DNA of 64,000 nt from Candidatus Kuenenia stuttgartensis (GTDB taxonomy: Bacteria > Planctomycetota > Planctomycetia > Planctomycetales > Planctomycetaceae): NCBI GenBank assembly GCA_945861465.1, contig CAMAVB010000003.1:1-64000 (forward strand). Direction: 5' to 3'. The notes under the pieces are model-generated. The model was not told where the DNA came from. It ran no database searches and saw only the letters and a program-made list of their open reading frames with translations. Of this stretch, positions 16,260-25,006 are shown piece by piece; within the stretch, counting starts at the first letter, position 1; every line of letters begins with the position of its first letter. Position numbers and translations under genes: made by a program.

Positions 16260-18362
16260 ATGTCTGACACTCAGAATTTATTGACGAATCGTGAGTTAAG
16301 CTGGCTGGAATTCAATCAGCGTGTGCTGGATGAAGCATGCGATCCGTCAGTCCCATTACTCGAACAATTGCGATTTCTGGCGATCACTGCGTCCAACCTG
16401 GACGAATTCTTCATGGTCCGCGTTGGCAGTCTCCTGACAGCCATCCGTGCTGGAGAAACGGACAGCGACCCGTCAGGCATGTCGCCGCTGGAGCAGATCA
16501 ATGCAATCAGCATCCGTACTCAGAAGATGGTCGCCGATCAGTATCGCATTTATCTTGGGCAGTTGGAGCCACAACTGGCTGAAGCCGGTATTCGTCGTCG
16601 GCGAATCAATGAACTGAATGATCGACAGATCGAATTTGTCGATACGGTGTTTCAGGAACAGATCCAGGCCGTACTGACGCCCATCGCGGTGCATGATCCC
16701 TCGAGATTTCCACTCCTGTTTGGCCGGACTGTGAATGTTGTCGTACAGTTGAAAGTCAAGTCAGAAACTGAATCATGGCGTTTTGCCGTGATCCCCTTCG
16801 GACGGTATGATCTGCGTTATATCACACTGCCAAGCGTCGGTGGTTATGAATTCATTCTGACGGAAGATGCCATTTCCCTGATGGTCCAAAGGTTCTTCCC
16901 CGGGGAAGAAATCCTCGCGACTGTCCCGTTTCGCGTGACGCGCAATGCCGACCTGACCGTCAGTGATGAGGACGGGGCGGACTTATTGGCGGAAATGGAA
17001 GATGTGCTGGATGATCGCAAAGACAGCTTCTGCACGCGGCTTGAAATTACCAACAATGTCACCAGACCCATTCTGGAGTTTCTGAAGACGCTGTTGCGAG
17101 TTGGCGAACGCGATGTCTTTCTGGTGCCGGGACCGGTGGGTCTGAGCGAACTGACGCAGTTGTCCCATGTGAGCGGTTTTGATCAGCATCTGTATCCGAA
17201 CTGGACACCATTTGCGTCGCCCAAACTTGACCCATCTGAATCAATCTTCGACACCATGAAGTCACAGGATGTGTTGTTGCATCATCCCTATGAATCGTTT
17301 GAGCCGGTGCTGCGACTGTTGTCAGAAGCGGCCGATGATCGCGATGTGGTAGCCATCAAGCAGACGCTGTATCGCACCAGCCGCAACAGCCCGATTGTTA
17401 AGTCGCTGGTCCGCGCGGCGGAAAACGGGAAAAACGTCACTGTGATCGTGGAACTCAAGGCTCGCTTTGATGAAGCGCGCAATATCGAATGGGCGCGCCA
17501 GCTGGAACATAGCGGTGTGCAGGTCATTTACGGAGTGCGCGGACTGAAGACGCACGCCAAGGCCTGTATTGTCGTTCGCAGGGAACCACAAGGGTTTCAA
17601 CGTTACTGTCATTTCGGGACTGGAAACTATAACGAGATCACTTCGCGTTTCTATACGGACATCAGTCTGCTCACCTGCAATCGCGATCTGGGTAATGACG
17701 CAATCAGCTGGTTCAACGCCGTCACCGGATCGTCGCAGATTCAGCAATTCTCGCAGATCGAATCGGCTCCCATCGGAATGCGTGAAAAGCTGGTCGAAAT
17801 GATTCAGGTGGAGACGGATCGTGCAAAAAACGGCGACCGTGGACAAATCATGGGCAAGCTGAATTCACTTGCCGATCCGGGGATGATCGCTGCATTTTAC
17901 GAAGCGTCTAAAGCAGGGGTGAAGATTGAGCTGAACGTCCGTGGCGTCTGTTGCCTGAAGCCGGGCGTGCCTAGGCTCAGCGAGAATATCAGCGTCACCA
18001 GTGTGATCGATCGATTTCTGGAACATTCCAGAATCCTGTATTTTCTCCACGGCGGTGATGAACGCATCTTTATCTCAAGCGCTGACTGGATGCCTCGCAA
18101 TCTGGATCGACGCATCGAACTGCTCGTGCCGATCCTGGACGACAGCTGCAAACGCCGGGCAATCAATATCCTCAAGACATGCCTGAAGGATAACATGAAG
18201 GCTCGCACTCTCACACCGGATGGCTCGTATCTTCCGCCGGTCGGTTCGCCCACTCGCCCCTACCGCAGCCAACTGGAATTCCAGCGCCGCGCCCGCGAAG
18301 CCGCTGAAAACGCCTTCGAACGTAACCGCACGACGTTTGTTCCGGTGGAGCCGAATAACTGA
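16260..18362 (+). CDS. ppk1: Polyphosphate kinase 1
   Basis: 700 aa, the full length for PPK1, which reversibly moves the gamma-phosphate of ATP onto polyphosphate chains. The N-terminal domain (NRELSWLEFNQRVLDEA, about residues 9-25; SNLDEFFMVRVGSL, about 50-63) is canonical. Catalytic His432 (LKTHAKACIVV), matching the autophosphorylated histidine of E. coli PPK, and conserved His597 (FLHGGDERIFISSADWM) are present, as are the Arg-rich ATP-site motifs (VVAIKQTLYRTS) and YCHFGTGNYNEITSRFYTD. Last gene of the ROK-ppx-ppk1 operon, 18 nt after ppx. Confidence 0.97.
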   Translation: MSDTQNLLTNRELSWLEFNQRVLDEACDPSVPLLEQLRFLAITASNLDEFFMVRVGSLLTAIRAGETDSDPSGMSPLEQINAISIRTQKMVADQYRIYLGQLEPQLAEAGIRRRRINELNDRQIEFVDTVFQEQIQAVLTPIAVHDPSRFPLLFGRTVNVVVQLKVKSETESWRFAVIPFGRYDLRYITLPSVGGYEFILTEDAISLMVQRFFPGEEILATVPFRVTRNADLTVSDEDGADLLAEMEDVLDDRKDSFCTRLEITNNVTRPILEFLKTLLRVGERDVFLVPGPVGLSELTQLSHVSGFDQHLYPNWTPFASPKLDPSESIFDTMKSQDVLLHHPYESFEPVLRLLSEAADDRDVVAIKQTLYRTSRNSPIVKSLVRAAENGKNVTVIVELKARFDEARNIEWARQLEHSGVQVIYGVRGLKTHAKACIVVRREPQGFQRYCHFGTGNYNEITSRFYTDISLLTCNRDLGNDAISWFNAVTGSSQIQQFSQIESAPIGMREKLVEMIQVETDRAKNGDRGQIMGKLNSLADPGMIAAFYEASKAGVKIELNVRGVCCLKPGVPRLSENISVTSVIDRFLEHSRILYFLHGGDERIFISSADWMPRNLDRRIELLVPILDDSCKRRAINILKTCLKDNMKARTLTPDGSYLPPVGSPTRPYRSQLEFQRRAREAAENAFERNRTTFVPVEPNN

Positions 18363-18541
18363 TGCGTAATCCGACTTCGCCGAAGTCTGATCAGAAAACT
18401 GGACATAATCCGGCAATCTGAGTATGCTTCTCACCTCCCGCCTGTTTTGAATCGACGAGGATCTCTCTCCCCGAGATCAGACAAATTTCGATTCAAGTGC
18501 ATCCAGCCTGACTCCTACCCGTTCAAATCGTCAACCTGACC

Positions 18542-19984
18542 ATGATTTTCCCACCCGCATCGTCCAGCACTTGTGCTTCGTTTGCTGCGCGACTGCGTGC
18601 CCAAGAACGGTCAATTACACGCGATCCGGTGGTGAATCGGCGATCAGTGCTCTCAGCGGGGGCTGTGGGGTTTCTTTCTGGCCTGACTTTTTCTCAAACG
18701 CTGGCCGGAGATTCCGTGCCCGTCGCAAGTCAGGCGCCGGGGTTTGGAAGGGCTAAGCGGTGCCTGCTGTTGTTCATGTGGGGTGGGCCAAGTCAGCTGG
18801 ACACACTGGACCCAAAACCCAACGCTCCCAGCGAAGTCAGGGGCGAGTTCTCTGCAATCCCGACCGCGACGCCCGGCCTGCAGATTTGTGAGCATTTCCG
18901 AAACCTCGCGCCGCTGACCGATCTGGTGACTGTGATCCGTTCCTTGAATCATGATGATCCGGCGCATTTGAGCAGCGCGCATACGGCGATGACCGGGCAG
19001 CTTCCACCGGTCAATAAAAGCGATGCAGAACCACCCAGCCGCGACGATTCACCACAGCTTGGCGCGCTGCTGTCGAAATTTCGCGATGTGCCTGTTGGGT
19101 TGCCGTCCAGTGTCACAATGCCATGGAAGACATTTCATCCGGCAGCTCCTGGAGGTGAATCTCCAGGACAGTCCGCAGGATGGCTGGGACCGTCGGCCGA
19201 TCCGATGCTGGTCACCGGCGATCCAAGTCAGCCAAACTGGTCCGTGCCGGCGTTGCAATTGCTGGATGGACTCGACACGCAGCGACTTGATCATCGTCGC
19301 GCGTTGCTGGCATCGATTGATCGACAGCAACAGGCTCTGACGGATCTTTCGACGCTGGGCATGACATCGCAACAGGAGCAGGCGTTTCGGTTGCTGAGTT
19401 CCAGTCAGGTCCGCAATGCTTTTGATCTGAGCGCAGAGGGCCCCGCCACACGAGACCGATACGGCCGCAACATCCACGGTCAGTGCGTCTTGATGGCCAG
19501 GCGCCTGCTGGAACACGGCGTTCCCTTTGTGTCAGTTAACTGGCACAACGACGGACGGAATTTCTGGGACACGCATGGAAACAACTTCAATCGACTGAAA
19601 AACGATCTGATTCCTCCATCCGATCAGGCTCTGGCGGCAGTGCTGGCGGATCTGCGCGACCGCGGAATGCTCGACGACACGCTGGTTGTCTGGGTCGGCG
19701 AATTCGGTCGTCGCCCACAGATCACAGCGAACAATGCAGGCCGTGAACATCATCCCTTTTGCTACAGCGGACTCATGGCCGGCGGCGGCATCAAGGGTGG
19801 TTCGATCTATGGAGCCAGTGACGAAATCGCAAAGTTCCCGTCCGACAATCCCATGTCCCCCCGCGACCTCGTCGCCACGATGCTGCACGCACTCGGAGTT
19901 CCAGCCACAACAACGCTCAACGACTTGACTGGCCGCCCACACGGGCTGTACGGCGGCAATCCGGTGCTGCCGTTGTTTGGTTGA
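18542..19984 (+). CDS. DUF1501 family secreted protein (copy 1)
   Basis: 480 aa. DUF1501 proteins adopt an alkaline-phosphatase/sulfatase-like fold and are hugely expanded in planctomycetes, usually exported. The N-terminus has a Tat-like segment (VNRRSVLSAGAVGFLSGLTF, about 31-50). Hallmarks: LLLFMWGGPSQLDTLDPKP (about 75-93), VVWVGEFGRRPQI (about 380-392), and a conserved His-rich end region (GREHHPFCYSGLMAGGGIKG). Normally a DUF1549/DUF1553 partner is adjacent, but none is here, so this is an orphan copy. Enzymatic activity is unknown; export is inferred from the signal. The ATG at 18542 gives a leader of about 30 residues before the signal core. Confidence 0.9.
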   Translation: MIFPPASSSTCASFAARLRAQERSITRDPVVNRRSVLSAGAVGFLSGLTFSQTLAGDSVPVASQAPGFGRAKRCLLLFMWGGPSQLDTLDPKPNAPSEVRGEFSAIPTATPGLQICEHFRNLAPLTDLVTVIRSLNHDDPAHLSSAHTAMTGQLPPVNKSDAEPPSRDDSPQLGALLSKFRDVPVGLPSSVTMPWKTFHPAAPGGESPGQSAGWLGPSADPMLVTGDPSQPNWSVPALQLLDGLDTQRLDHRRALLASIDRQQQALTDLSTLGMTSQQEQAFRLLSSSQVRNAFDLSAEGPATRDRYGRNIHGQCVLMARRLLEHGVPFVSVNWHNDGRNFWDTHGNNFNRLKNDLIPPSDQALAAVLADLRDRGMLDDTLVVWVGEFGRRPQITANNAGREHHPFCYSGLMAGGGIKGGSIYGASDEIAKFPSDNPMSPRDLVATMLHALGVPATTTLNDLTGRPHGLYGGNPVLPLFG

Positions 19985-20357
19985 GTTCCAGTACGATGGG
20001 CATTCTTGCCCGTCGATCCATGGCGAACGCATTTGGAGCAGAAGGTACAGGATGCGCCAGTTGGGTGGCGAATCCGAACAAAGAACGCCCCGCCAGCAAA
20101 CATGATGCTCGACTCATCCTTCAGGCACTGCTGACCGTGTTTCAGTCGGGGTCACCTCGTCAACAAGTTTCGAGGCATCGATGGAAAAAACATCTGAACT
20201 CAAATCCTCCTCCCCGCAATGCATTCGTGGTTGAACCGCCTTTCCCATGTAGGTTGGACATTCCTGTCCGACTCACGAGAATCCCACATCCTTCGTCGGT
20301 CTTGCCGCCACAGGCAACGCTCGTCTTCCTGCACCTTCCAGACTCCGAGTCCCGCAC
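19985..20357. other. Gap between DUF1501 gene and ATPase gene, with one family F palindrome
   Basis: 373 bp with no credible ORF. Position 20249-20272 carries the short palindrome GTAGGTTGGACATTCCTGTCC, the family F signature also seen at about 7188, 26031, 26417, 37974 and 49583. The rest presumably holds the promoter of the ATPase-PLD pair; I could not identify boxes by eye. Confidence 0.5.
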
Positions 20358-22610
20358 ATGATCACCGATCTCTGGATCGAAAACTTCAAAGGCATCGGCA
20401 AACGCCAGCACATCCCGCTGCGCCCGATCACGCTGCTGTTTGGCCGGAACAGTGCTGGGAAGAGCACCGTGTTGCATGCTTTACTGTATCTGCGTGAGAT
20501 CCTGATCAACCACGAATTCGAACCGACGCAGCCGCTCGATGGAGACCACACAGTTTCTCTGGGAAGCATGAAAGAATTCCTTCACGACCCCATGGATGCC
20601 TGCGAGTTGGGTCTGACCATCGGCATTCGATTTCAACCGAGCGAAAAAAGTGTGATTGAATTTCTGAAACTGTTCCATCGGGGGCAGCAGCTGGTTCCAA
20701 TACTTGAGTCGCCTGCGGAGTCCGATGAGGCAGATGAACAACCGAAAATGGATCCCGAGGCACTTCACTCAGGAAGCTGCCTCGCAGGACCAATCGAAAT
20801 CGAATTTACAATCGGTCAGAGCGTCCGAGAGGATAAAACCTTCACGCCTAAGCCCGAAGATTACGATCTGCAGCGGCAGTTGAAACGGCTGACAATCTCG
20901 ATTGCCGGTTCACGTTTTCTTACGCTGGAACTTGATCCCGAATTACACAACTCTGAGCAGCTTGTGGGAAACGTCAATTTGCTCAGCCCAGCATGGAACG
21001 GGCAAACAGCTTCGCCCGCAGATTTCGAATTCGAAAAAGCAAGTCTGCGGTCTGCTTCCACACATTACTACGGATGTTTTGACGACCATTGGAAGGGCGA
21101 CCCCGATGCCGGTTCGCTTGTCATCGCACCTCTCGAATTGGCTGAGATGCGCTGGATTGATGTCCAGAGGGCTCATGATCTTTTGGTCGATCCGGATCGA
21201 ATGCACATACAGTGTTCACGAGTCCTGTTGAAGACCTATCTGTTCAAAGTATTCTCCGATGAACGGACTGATAAGGTCGAAAAACGGTTGAATGCTTTGG
21301 GCCTGGACTTGCAGTCTGGATGTATCTTGATTCTTGGCGGCGAATATGATCCAAACCATCTTCAACTCAAAACGATGGGCGAAAATGCGGGCCGATTGAT
21401 TGGGATGTTGTTCCCCAATCCGGTGAAACTTGAGACGGTCTTGCAGACAATTGACGTTCTTCGCGCACTGCACTTTCCCGATGACGGAACAGCGCCCGAT
21501 GAAAGGGCAATTTGGGCGCGACGCTTCACCATCCCGGACTTCCGTTGCGTGTTCCCGTCGAGAGAACCATTCTTTGCCGCCATCGTCGCAGGTGATGCGT
21601 TTTCCAGCGATCAAAGGCGAGCCTCGGCACAGCAAGTTAAGTCGATAAACACGGTGGGCCAGATTGTCCAAGGCTCCTTGTTTTGTCTTGCCAAAGACTT
21701 GAAGGAAACGATTTATGTCGGCCCGAAACGAAGCACTGTGCCGAGAAACTTGTCATCCCAAAACATCGCTGGCTGCACAAACTGGGGAGCTGGCCTGGCT
21801 TCATGGAAGTGGCTTCTCGAGGGGGATCCAACAGACATTGAGACCTGCAACGATTGGCTTGCTTCAACTACCAAAGGCTTGGGTACTGGCTACAAGATCG
21901 AAGTGACCGTATTGCGCGAAATTCCTGAATACAATCAGCTGAAATCAGCTCGTGAAATTCAATGGGATTTGGAATGGGAGCGAGACTTGCAGCCATTCCT
22001 GACTGAAGAATCGCCATCCACTGATGAACCTAAGAATAACGTCGAAGATCACGCTCGAAAGCAGGAAGCCTATCTGGCACGGTTGAAGGAGGCTTACGAG
22101 TCGTTGTACGCAGCGTATATTGATGCACCTCGCTTCAAGCGATTGCAGTTACGCGACATGGCGACTTCAAAAACTCGTCATCCCCAGGAATTAGGAGAAG
22201 GGATAACACAAGTCGTTCCGGTGATCGCATCGTGTGTGAAAGTCGCGAAATCCGTGGACTTCGTCTGCATTGAACAACCCGAACTTCATCTGCATCCGTC
22301 GCTCGCAGCAAAGCTCGGCGATCTGTTTATATCAACCATGCTCAATTCTCAGGGCGCTCAGGCGCTGATTGAAACACACAGCGAACACATCATCCTGCGG
22401 ATCCTGCGACGAATTCGTCAGACAACCGACGATGAGTTGCCTCCAAATGGACATATTCCTCCCGTCAAGCCGGACGATGTTTGCGTGCTGTGGGTCGATA
22501 ATCTCGGCGATGGAACGACCATTCAGAGGCTGCGGATTGATGAACGGGGCGAATTCATCGATCGCTGGCCAAAAGGGTTCTTCAGTGAACGCGCGGAGGA
22601 ACTGTACTGA
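20358..22610 (+). CDS. AAA/ABC-class ATPase, OLD-like with DUF3696-type C-terminus
   Basis: 750 aa. The N-terminus (ITDLWIENFKGIGKRQHIPL) and Walker A LLFGRNSAGKSTVLHAL (about residues 29-45) are typical of OLD/RecF/SMC-like ATPases. A 500-residue insertion follows, including a charged coiled-coil-like part (about 540-600). The ABC signature reads QELGEGITQVVPVIA (about 613-627), Walker B VCIEQPELHLHPSLA (about 636-650), then the D-loop/His switch ALIETHSEHIILRILRRI. The end (IDERGEFIDRWPKGFFSERA) matches the DUF3696-type tail. No TOPRIM nuclease domain follows, unlike classical OLD or GajA. Its stop overlaps the next gene's ATG by one base (22610), so the two products are very likely made together. 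A defence or DNA-processing role is inferred. Confidence 0.85.
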   Translation: MITDLWIENFKGIGKRQHIPLRPITLLFGRNSAGKSTVLHALLYLREILINHEFEPTQPLDGDHTVSLGSMKEFLHDPMDACELGLTIGIRFQPSEKSVIEFLKLFHRGQQLVPILESPAESDEADEQPKMDPEALHSGSCLAGPIEIEFTIGQSVREDKTFTPKPEDYDLQRQLKRLTISIAGSRFLTLELDPELHNSEQLVGNVNLLSPAWNGQTASPADFEFEKASLRSASTHYYGCFDDHWKGDPDAGSLVIAPLELAEMRWIDVQRAHDLLVDPDRMHIQCSRVLLKTYLFKVFSDERTDKVEKRLNALGLDLQSGCILILGGEYDPNHLQLKTMGENAGRLIGMLFPNPVKLETVLQTIDVLRALHFPDDGTAPDERAIWARRFTIPDFRCVFPSREPFFAAIVAGDAFSSDQRRASAQQVKSINTVGQIVQGSLFCLAKDLKETIYVGPKRSTVPRNLSSQNIAGCTNWGAGLASWKWLLEGDPTDIETCNDWLASTTKGLGTGYKIEVTVLREIPEYNQLKSAREIQWDLEWERDLQPFLTEESPSTDEPKNNVEDHARKQEAYLARLKEAYESLYAAYIDAPRFKRLQLRDMATSKTRHPQELGEGITQVVPVIASCVKVAKSVDFVCIEQPELHLHPSLAAKLGDLFISTMLNSQGAQALIETHSEHIILRILRRIRQTTDDELPPNGHIPPVKPDDVCVLWVDNLGDGTTIQRLRIDERGEFIDRWPKGFFSERAEELY

Positions 22611-23527
22611 TGATTCACGAATATGCAGTCGATCCTGATGCGCTGTCATCCCTCAACGAAATCTGGCAGGCGCTGGAGCAATTTGGAGTGGCTCAAGGGC
22701 GTGTGCTGGTGCAGTGTCCTAAGACATGGTGGAAGACCGTGACAGAGAATTTGAAAAACGCGGAACGTGTTCTGCATCCGGCGGAGTACAAGTCTCTGGA
22801 AGAACGATGTTTCCGCCTGAAAGAGGCAAAGAAGATCATCCGCCGCAAGAACCTGAAGTACGACGTGGAAAAGCCGTTTGTGGAGGCATTGGCAGCGGAA
22901 CATGCGGACCGTCCGTTTCGAGCGGTGCTGCAACTTGAACGTGCCGCAACGGGTCTGATTCCGGTTCTATCGCGTTTTGATCTCCACGAAGGGAATCCGC
23001 TCTGGAAGGTTCGCAGAAGTCTGGCAGTTCCGAAAACTGCGGATGCCCTGGCGGGTGCCGTTGTCCCACTGCTTCGCATCAGCACGGACTTTCTGTTTGT
23101 TGATCCATACTTTGGCAGCAAACCGGAGAAATATCAGTCGCTCGTGAAGATGCTCCAGGGAGCAGCGGCACAGAATGCGTCTCTGAAACGCATTGAAATT
23201 CATACGAAAAAAGCTGTAGGCACGGCAGTGTTTATTCAGGACAAGGCCCGCGCTGCCATTATGCCTCGCTTGCCGCCGGGGATCGAAATCAAGGTTTTCC
23301 AGTGGAAGGAAAGTGAAGGAGGCGAGCGGCTTCACGACCGATTTATTCTGACTGACCGAGGTGGACTCAGTTCTTCGTACGGCTGGGATTCAGGCACGCC
23401 GGGGCAGTCAACAGAAGTTTCACTCCTGGACGACGACTCATACCTCTTCCGCTGGGGCCAGTATCAAGAGGATACAGCCGCGTTTGATCTCGCTGGCGAA
23501 CCTTTCGTGATCAAATCGTGTCGATGA
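22610..23527 (+). CDS. PLD-like putative nuclease/effector paired with the ATPase
   Basis: 305 aa. The N-terminal half (about 1-125) is helical and unrecognised. The C-terminal half resembles a phospholipase-D-like fold: strand FLFVDPYFGS (about 163-172), helix, strand LKRIEIHTKK, then GERLHDRFILTDRGGL at about 240-255. That last motif fits HxKx4D with Lys replaced by Arg (H-x-R-x4-D), as in MIT_C-type PLD-like domains. There is a single such motif, so activity would need dimerisation as in single-HKD nucleases. Start fixed by the TGATG overlap with the ATPase gene. A hydrolase effector gated by the ATPase is my inference; sequence-level homology to a named family is weak. Confidence 0.65.
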   Translation: MIHEYAVDPDALSSLNEIWQALEQFGVAQGRVLVQCPKTWWKTVTENLKNAERVLHPAEYKSLEERCFRLKEAKKIIRRKNLKYDVEKPFVEALAAEHADRPFRAVLQLERAATGLIPVLSRFDLHEGNPLWKVRRSLAVPKTADALAGAVVPLLRISTDFLFVDPYFGSKPEKYQSLVKMLQGAAAQNASLKRIEIHTKKAVGTAVFIQDKARAAIMPRLPPGIEIKVFQWKESEGGERLHDRFILTDRGGLSSSYGWDSGTPGQSTEVSLLDDDSYLFRWGQYQEDTAAFDLAGEPFVIKSCR

Positions 23528-24017
23528 CGCTTCACTGCGATTCCGTCGGATGGACATTCTTGCCCGTCTTGACTTGGCCTTCAACACTGAAATAACAGCA
23601 AGATGCATCTCGGGCAGGAATGCCCAAGGTACGGAGCCGCTCTGGGATTCGTCCTGAAGGGGCGACGAAATCCAGCCTGGGCCAACGGCCCAGGAAATTG
23701 GCATGGTGATCAGAAACGCCCTGAAAGGGCAGGGGAATCCCGATTCTGGAACCCTTTCAGGGTACAAACACAACATCCATTCTGACCTGAGGCGGCGTTT
23801 GTCGCGGAAGCGACGTCACTTGCCCCAGGCTGTATTCCAGAAGCCTTTCAGGCTTACGCACCCACAACTCAGTTGAATACAATTCACGATTTGGCGCTTC
23901 ATTTATCGTTGAACCAGATTTCGGTGTGGAAACAACGTTATCCGGACGGAGCTACGTGCGACTGTTTTCCGAGATGAAATCTTTGGAGTCCAAATTGAAA
24001 ACACGAAAGGAAATCTC
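23528..24017. repeat. Repeat-filled gap downstream of the ATPase-PLD pair
   Basis: 490 bp with no supported ORF. 23547-23636 is an inverted pair of the form GATGGACATTCTTGCCCG / CGGGCAGGAATGCCC. 23650-23860 contains several short hairpins (GCCTGGGCCAACGGCCCAGG, GCCCTGAAAGGGC, ACCCTTTCAGGGT). The final 80 bp lead into the DUF433 gene, with a GGAAA ribosome-binding site before its ATG. Confidence 0.6.
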
Positions 24018-24248
24018 ATGACTGAAAATACACGCATCGTGATTGATCCTCAGATTTGCCACGGTTCGCCGTGCGTGCGAGGCTTGCGATATCCGGTGAC
24101 CATGATTCTGGAACTACTGGCTTCCGGGATGTCGCACGCGGAGATTCTTGCTGATTATGCAGATCTGGAAGAGGACGACATTCGAGCCTGTCTGCAATAT
24201 GCGGCTCGCCTGAGTGACGTGAAGAGTTTGGCAAGGACAATCCCGTGA
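24018..24248 (+). CDS. DUF433 antitoxin
   Basis: 76 aa, the typical length for DUF433, a small winged-helix family paired with PIN-like toxins. It starts with RIVIDPQICHGSPCVRGLRY, where HGSPCVRGLR is the family signature, followed by VTMILELLASGMSHAEILAD and a DLEEDDIRACLQYAARLS helix. Strong ribosome-binding site (AAAGGAAATCTC) before the ATG. It overlaps the toxin gene by 4 bp (GTGA at 24245-24248). It would neutralise the toxin and probably autorepress the operon. Confidence 0.92.
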   Translation: MTENTRIVIDPQICHGSPCVRGLRYPVTMILELLASGMSHAEILADYADLEEDDIRACLQYAARLSDVKSLARTIP

Positions 24249-24598
24249 AATGGCTGATCGACGCTCAGTTACCAAGGCGACTGGCCGTGAGATTGACCGA
24301 CCTCGGGCATGATGCAATTCACACACTGGATTTACTACGGCGCAATCGTTCGACCGATAGCGATATTTGTAGAATTGCCGATGCGTCCGGAAGGATCCTC
24401 GTGAGCAAAGATCGAGACTTTCTTGACTCCTTTTACATCAATGGGACACCATCGCAACTGTTGTGGGTGCCCATCGGAAATATCACAAACACTGAATTGC
24501 TGATTCGGTTCGAGTCACTGCTGCCGGATCTGCAAGAGGCATTTGCCGATTCGAGGTGCGTCGAAATGACTTTGGCCGGATTGATTATTCACAGGTGA
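24245..24598 (+). CDS. DUF5615 PIN-like toxin
   Basis: 117 aa, GTG start within the antitoxin stop. DUF5615 is a PIN-like ribonuclease-fold family. Conserved acidic residues are visible: the Asp in KWLIDAQLPRRLA (about residue 6), Asp in TDSDICRIADA (about 40), and the lysine-aspartate motif VSKDRDFLDSF (about 56-66), matching the family's xxKDxDF pattern. Together with the DUF433 gene it forms a VapBC-like toxin-antitoxin module. Translation appears coupled through the GTGA overlap. A remnant of another toxin-type gene (Fic) starts just before its stop. Confidence 0.9.
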   Translation: MKWLIDAQLPRRLAVRLTDLGHDAIHTLDLLRRNRSTDSDICRIADASGRILVSKDRDFLDSFYINGTPSQLLWVPIGNITNTELLIRFESLLPDLQEAFADSRCVEMTLAGLIIHR

Positions 24599-24833
24599 AC
24601 TGGTTTCCGAATACCTGTCGAGTGGTCTGCCGATCACGGAAACGCTGATCCGTTCGATCCATCAAAAACTGGTCGGAGGCGTGCGCGGTGGTGAAGGGAA
24701 ACTTGGCGTGTATCGGCTCGTGCAGAACTACGTCGTCAGCGGAAAGACCGGCAAGCAACTGATTGAAGAATCGGGCACCAGTGCAACAGACCCAAACCGT
24801 TATTACCATCTGCCGAGCTATGACAAGCTGTGA
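24585..24833 (+). pseudogene. Fic-family protein fragment
   Basis: An open frame of about 82 codons with no start codon overlaps the end of the toxin gene. It reads LPITETLIRSIHQKLVGGVR, then GGEGKLGVYRLVQNYVV, which matches the helix and substrate-side region of Fic adenylyltransferases (IxxLHxxLxxGVRG...PGxxRxxQNxV). The HPFxxGNGR catalytic motif is absent, and the frame ends after a divergent tail at 24831-24833. It is a broken piece of a Fic gene, without the start or catalytic part. The homology is by eye, so confidence is moderate. Confidence 0.6.
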
Positions 24834-24859
24834 CACGGAGCTGTGACAAGCTGCGACGC

Positions 24860-25001
24860 TAGTGCTTCGTCAAAACTTGATTTTCGGGTAGGACGGACCA
24901 AGCGAAGCGCAGTTCCGACAATTGGCCGACCTGCCGGAACTGCGCTCCGCTTGGTCCGGCCTACGGTTTTAACCCCAATTCGTTGGCTTGACGAGGCACT
25001 A
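24860..25001. repeat. TIR element, family A (copy 2), 142 bp
   Basis: Terminal inverted repeats TAGTGCTTCGTCAA and TTGACGAGGCACTA bracket an inner palindrome of the GGACCAAGCGAAGCGCAGTT type, shared with the copy at 706-780. It ends 5 bp before the esterase stop codon. It has no ORF able to encode a transposase. Confidence 0.9.
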
Positions 25002-25006
25002 GACCC

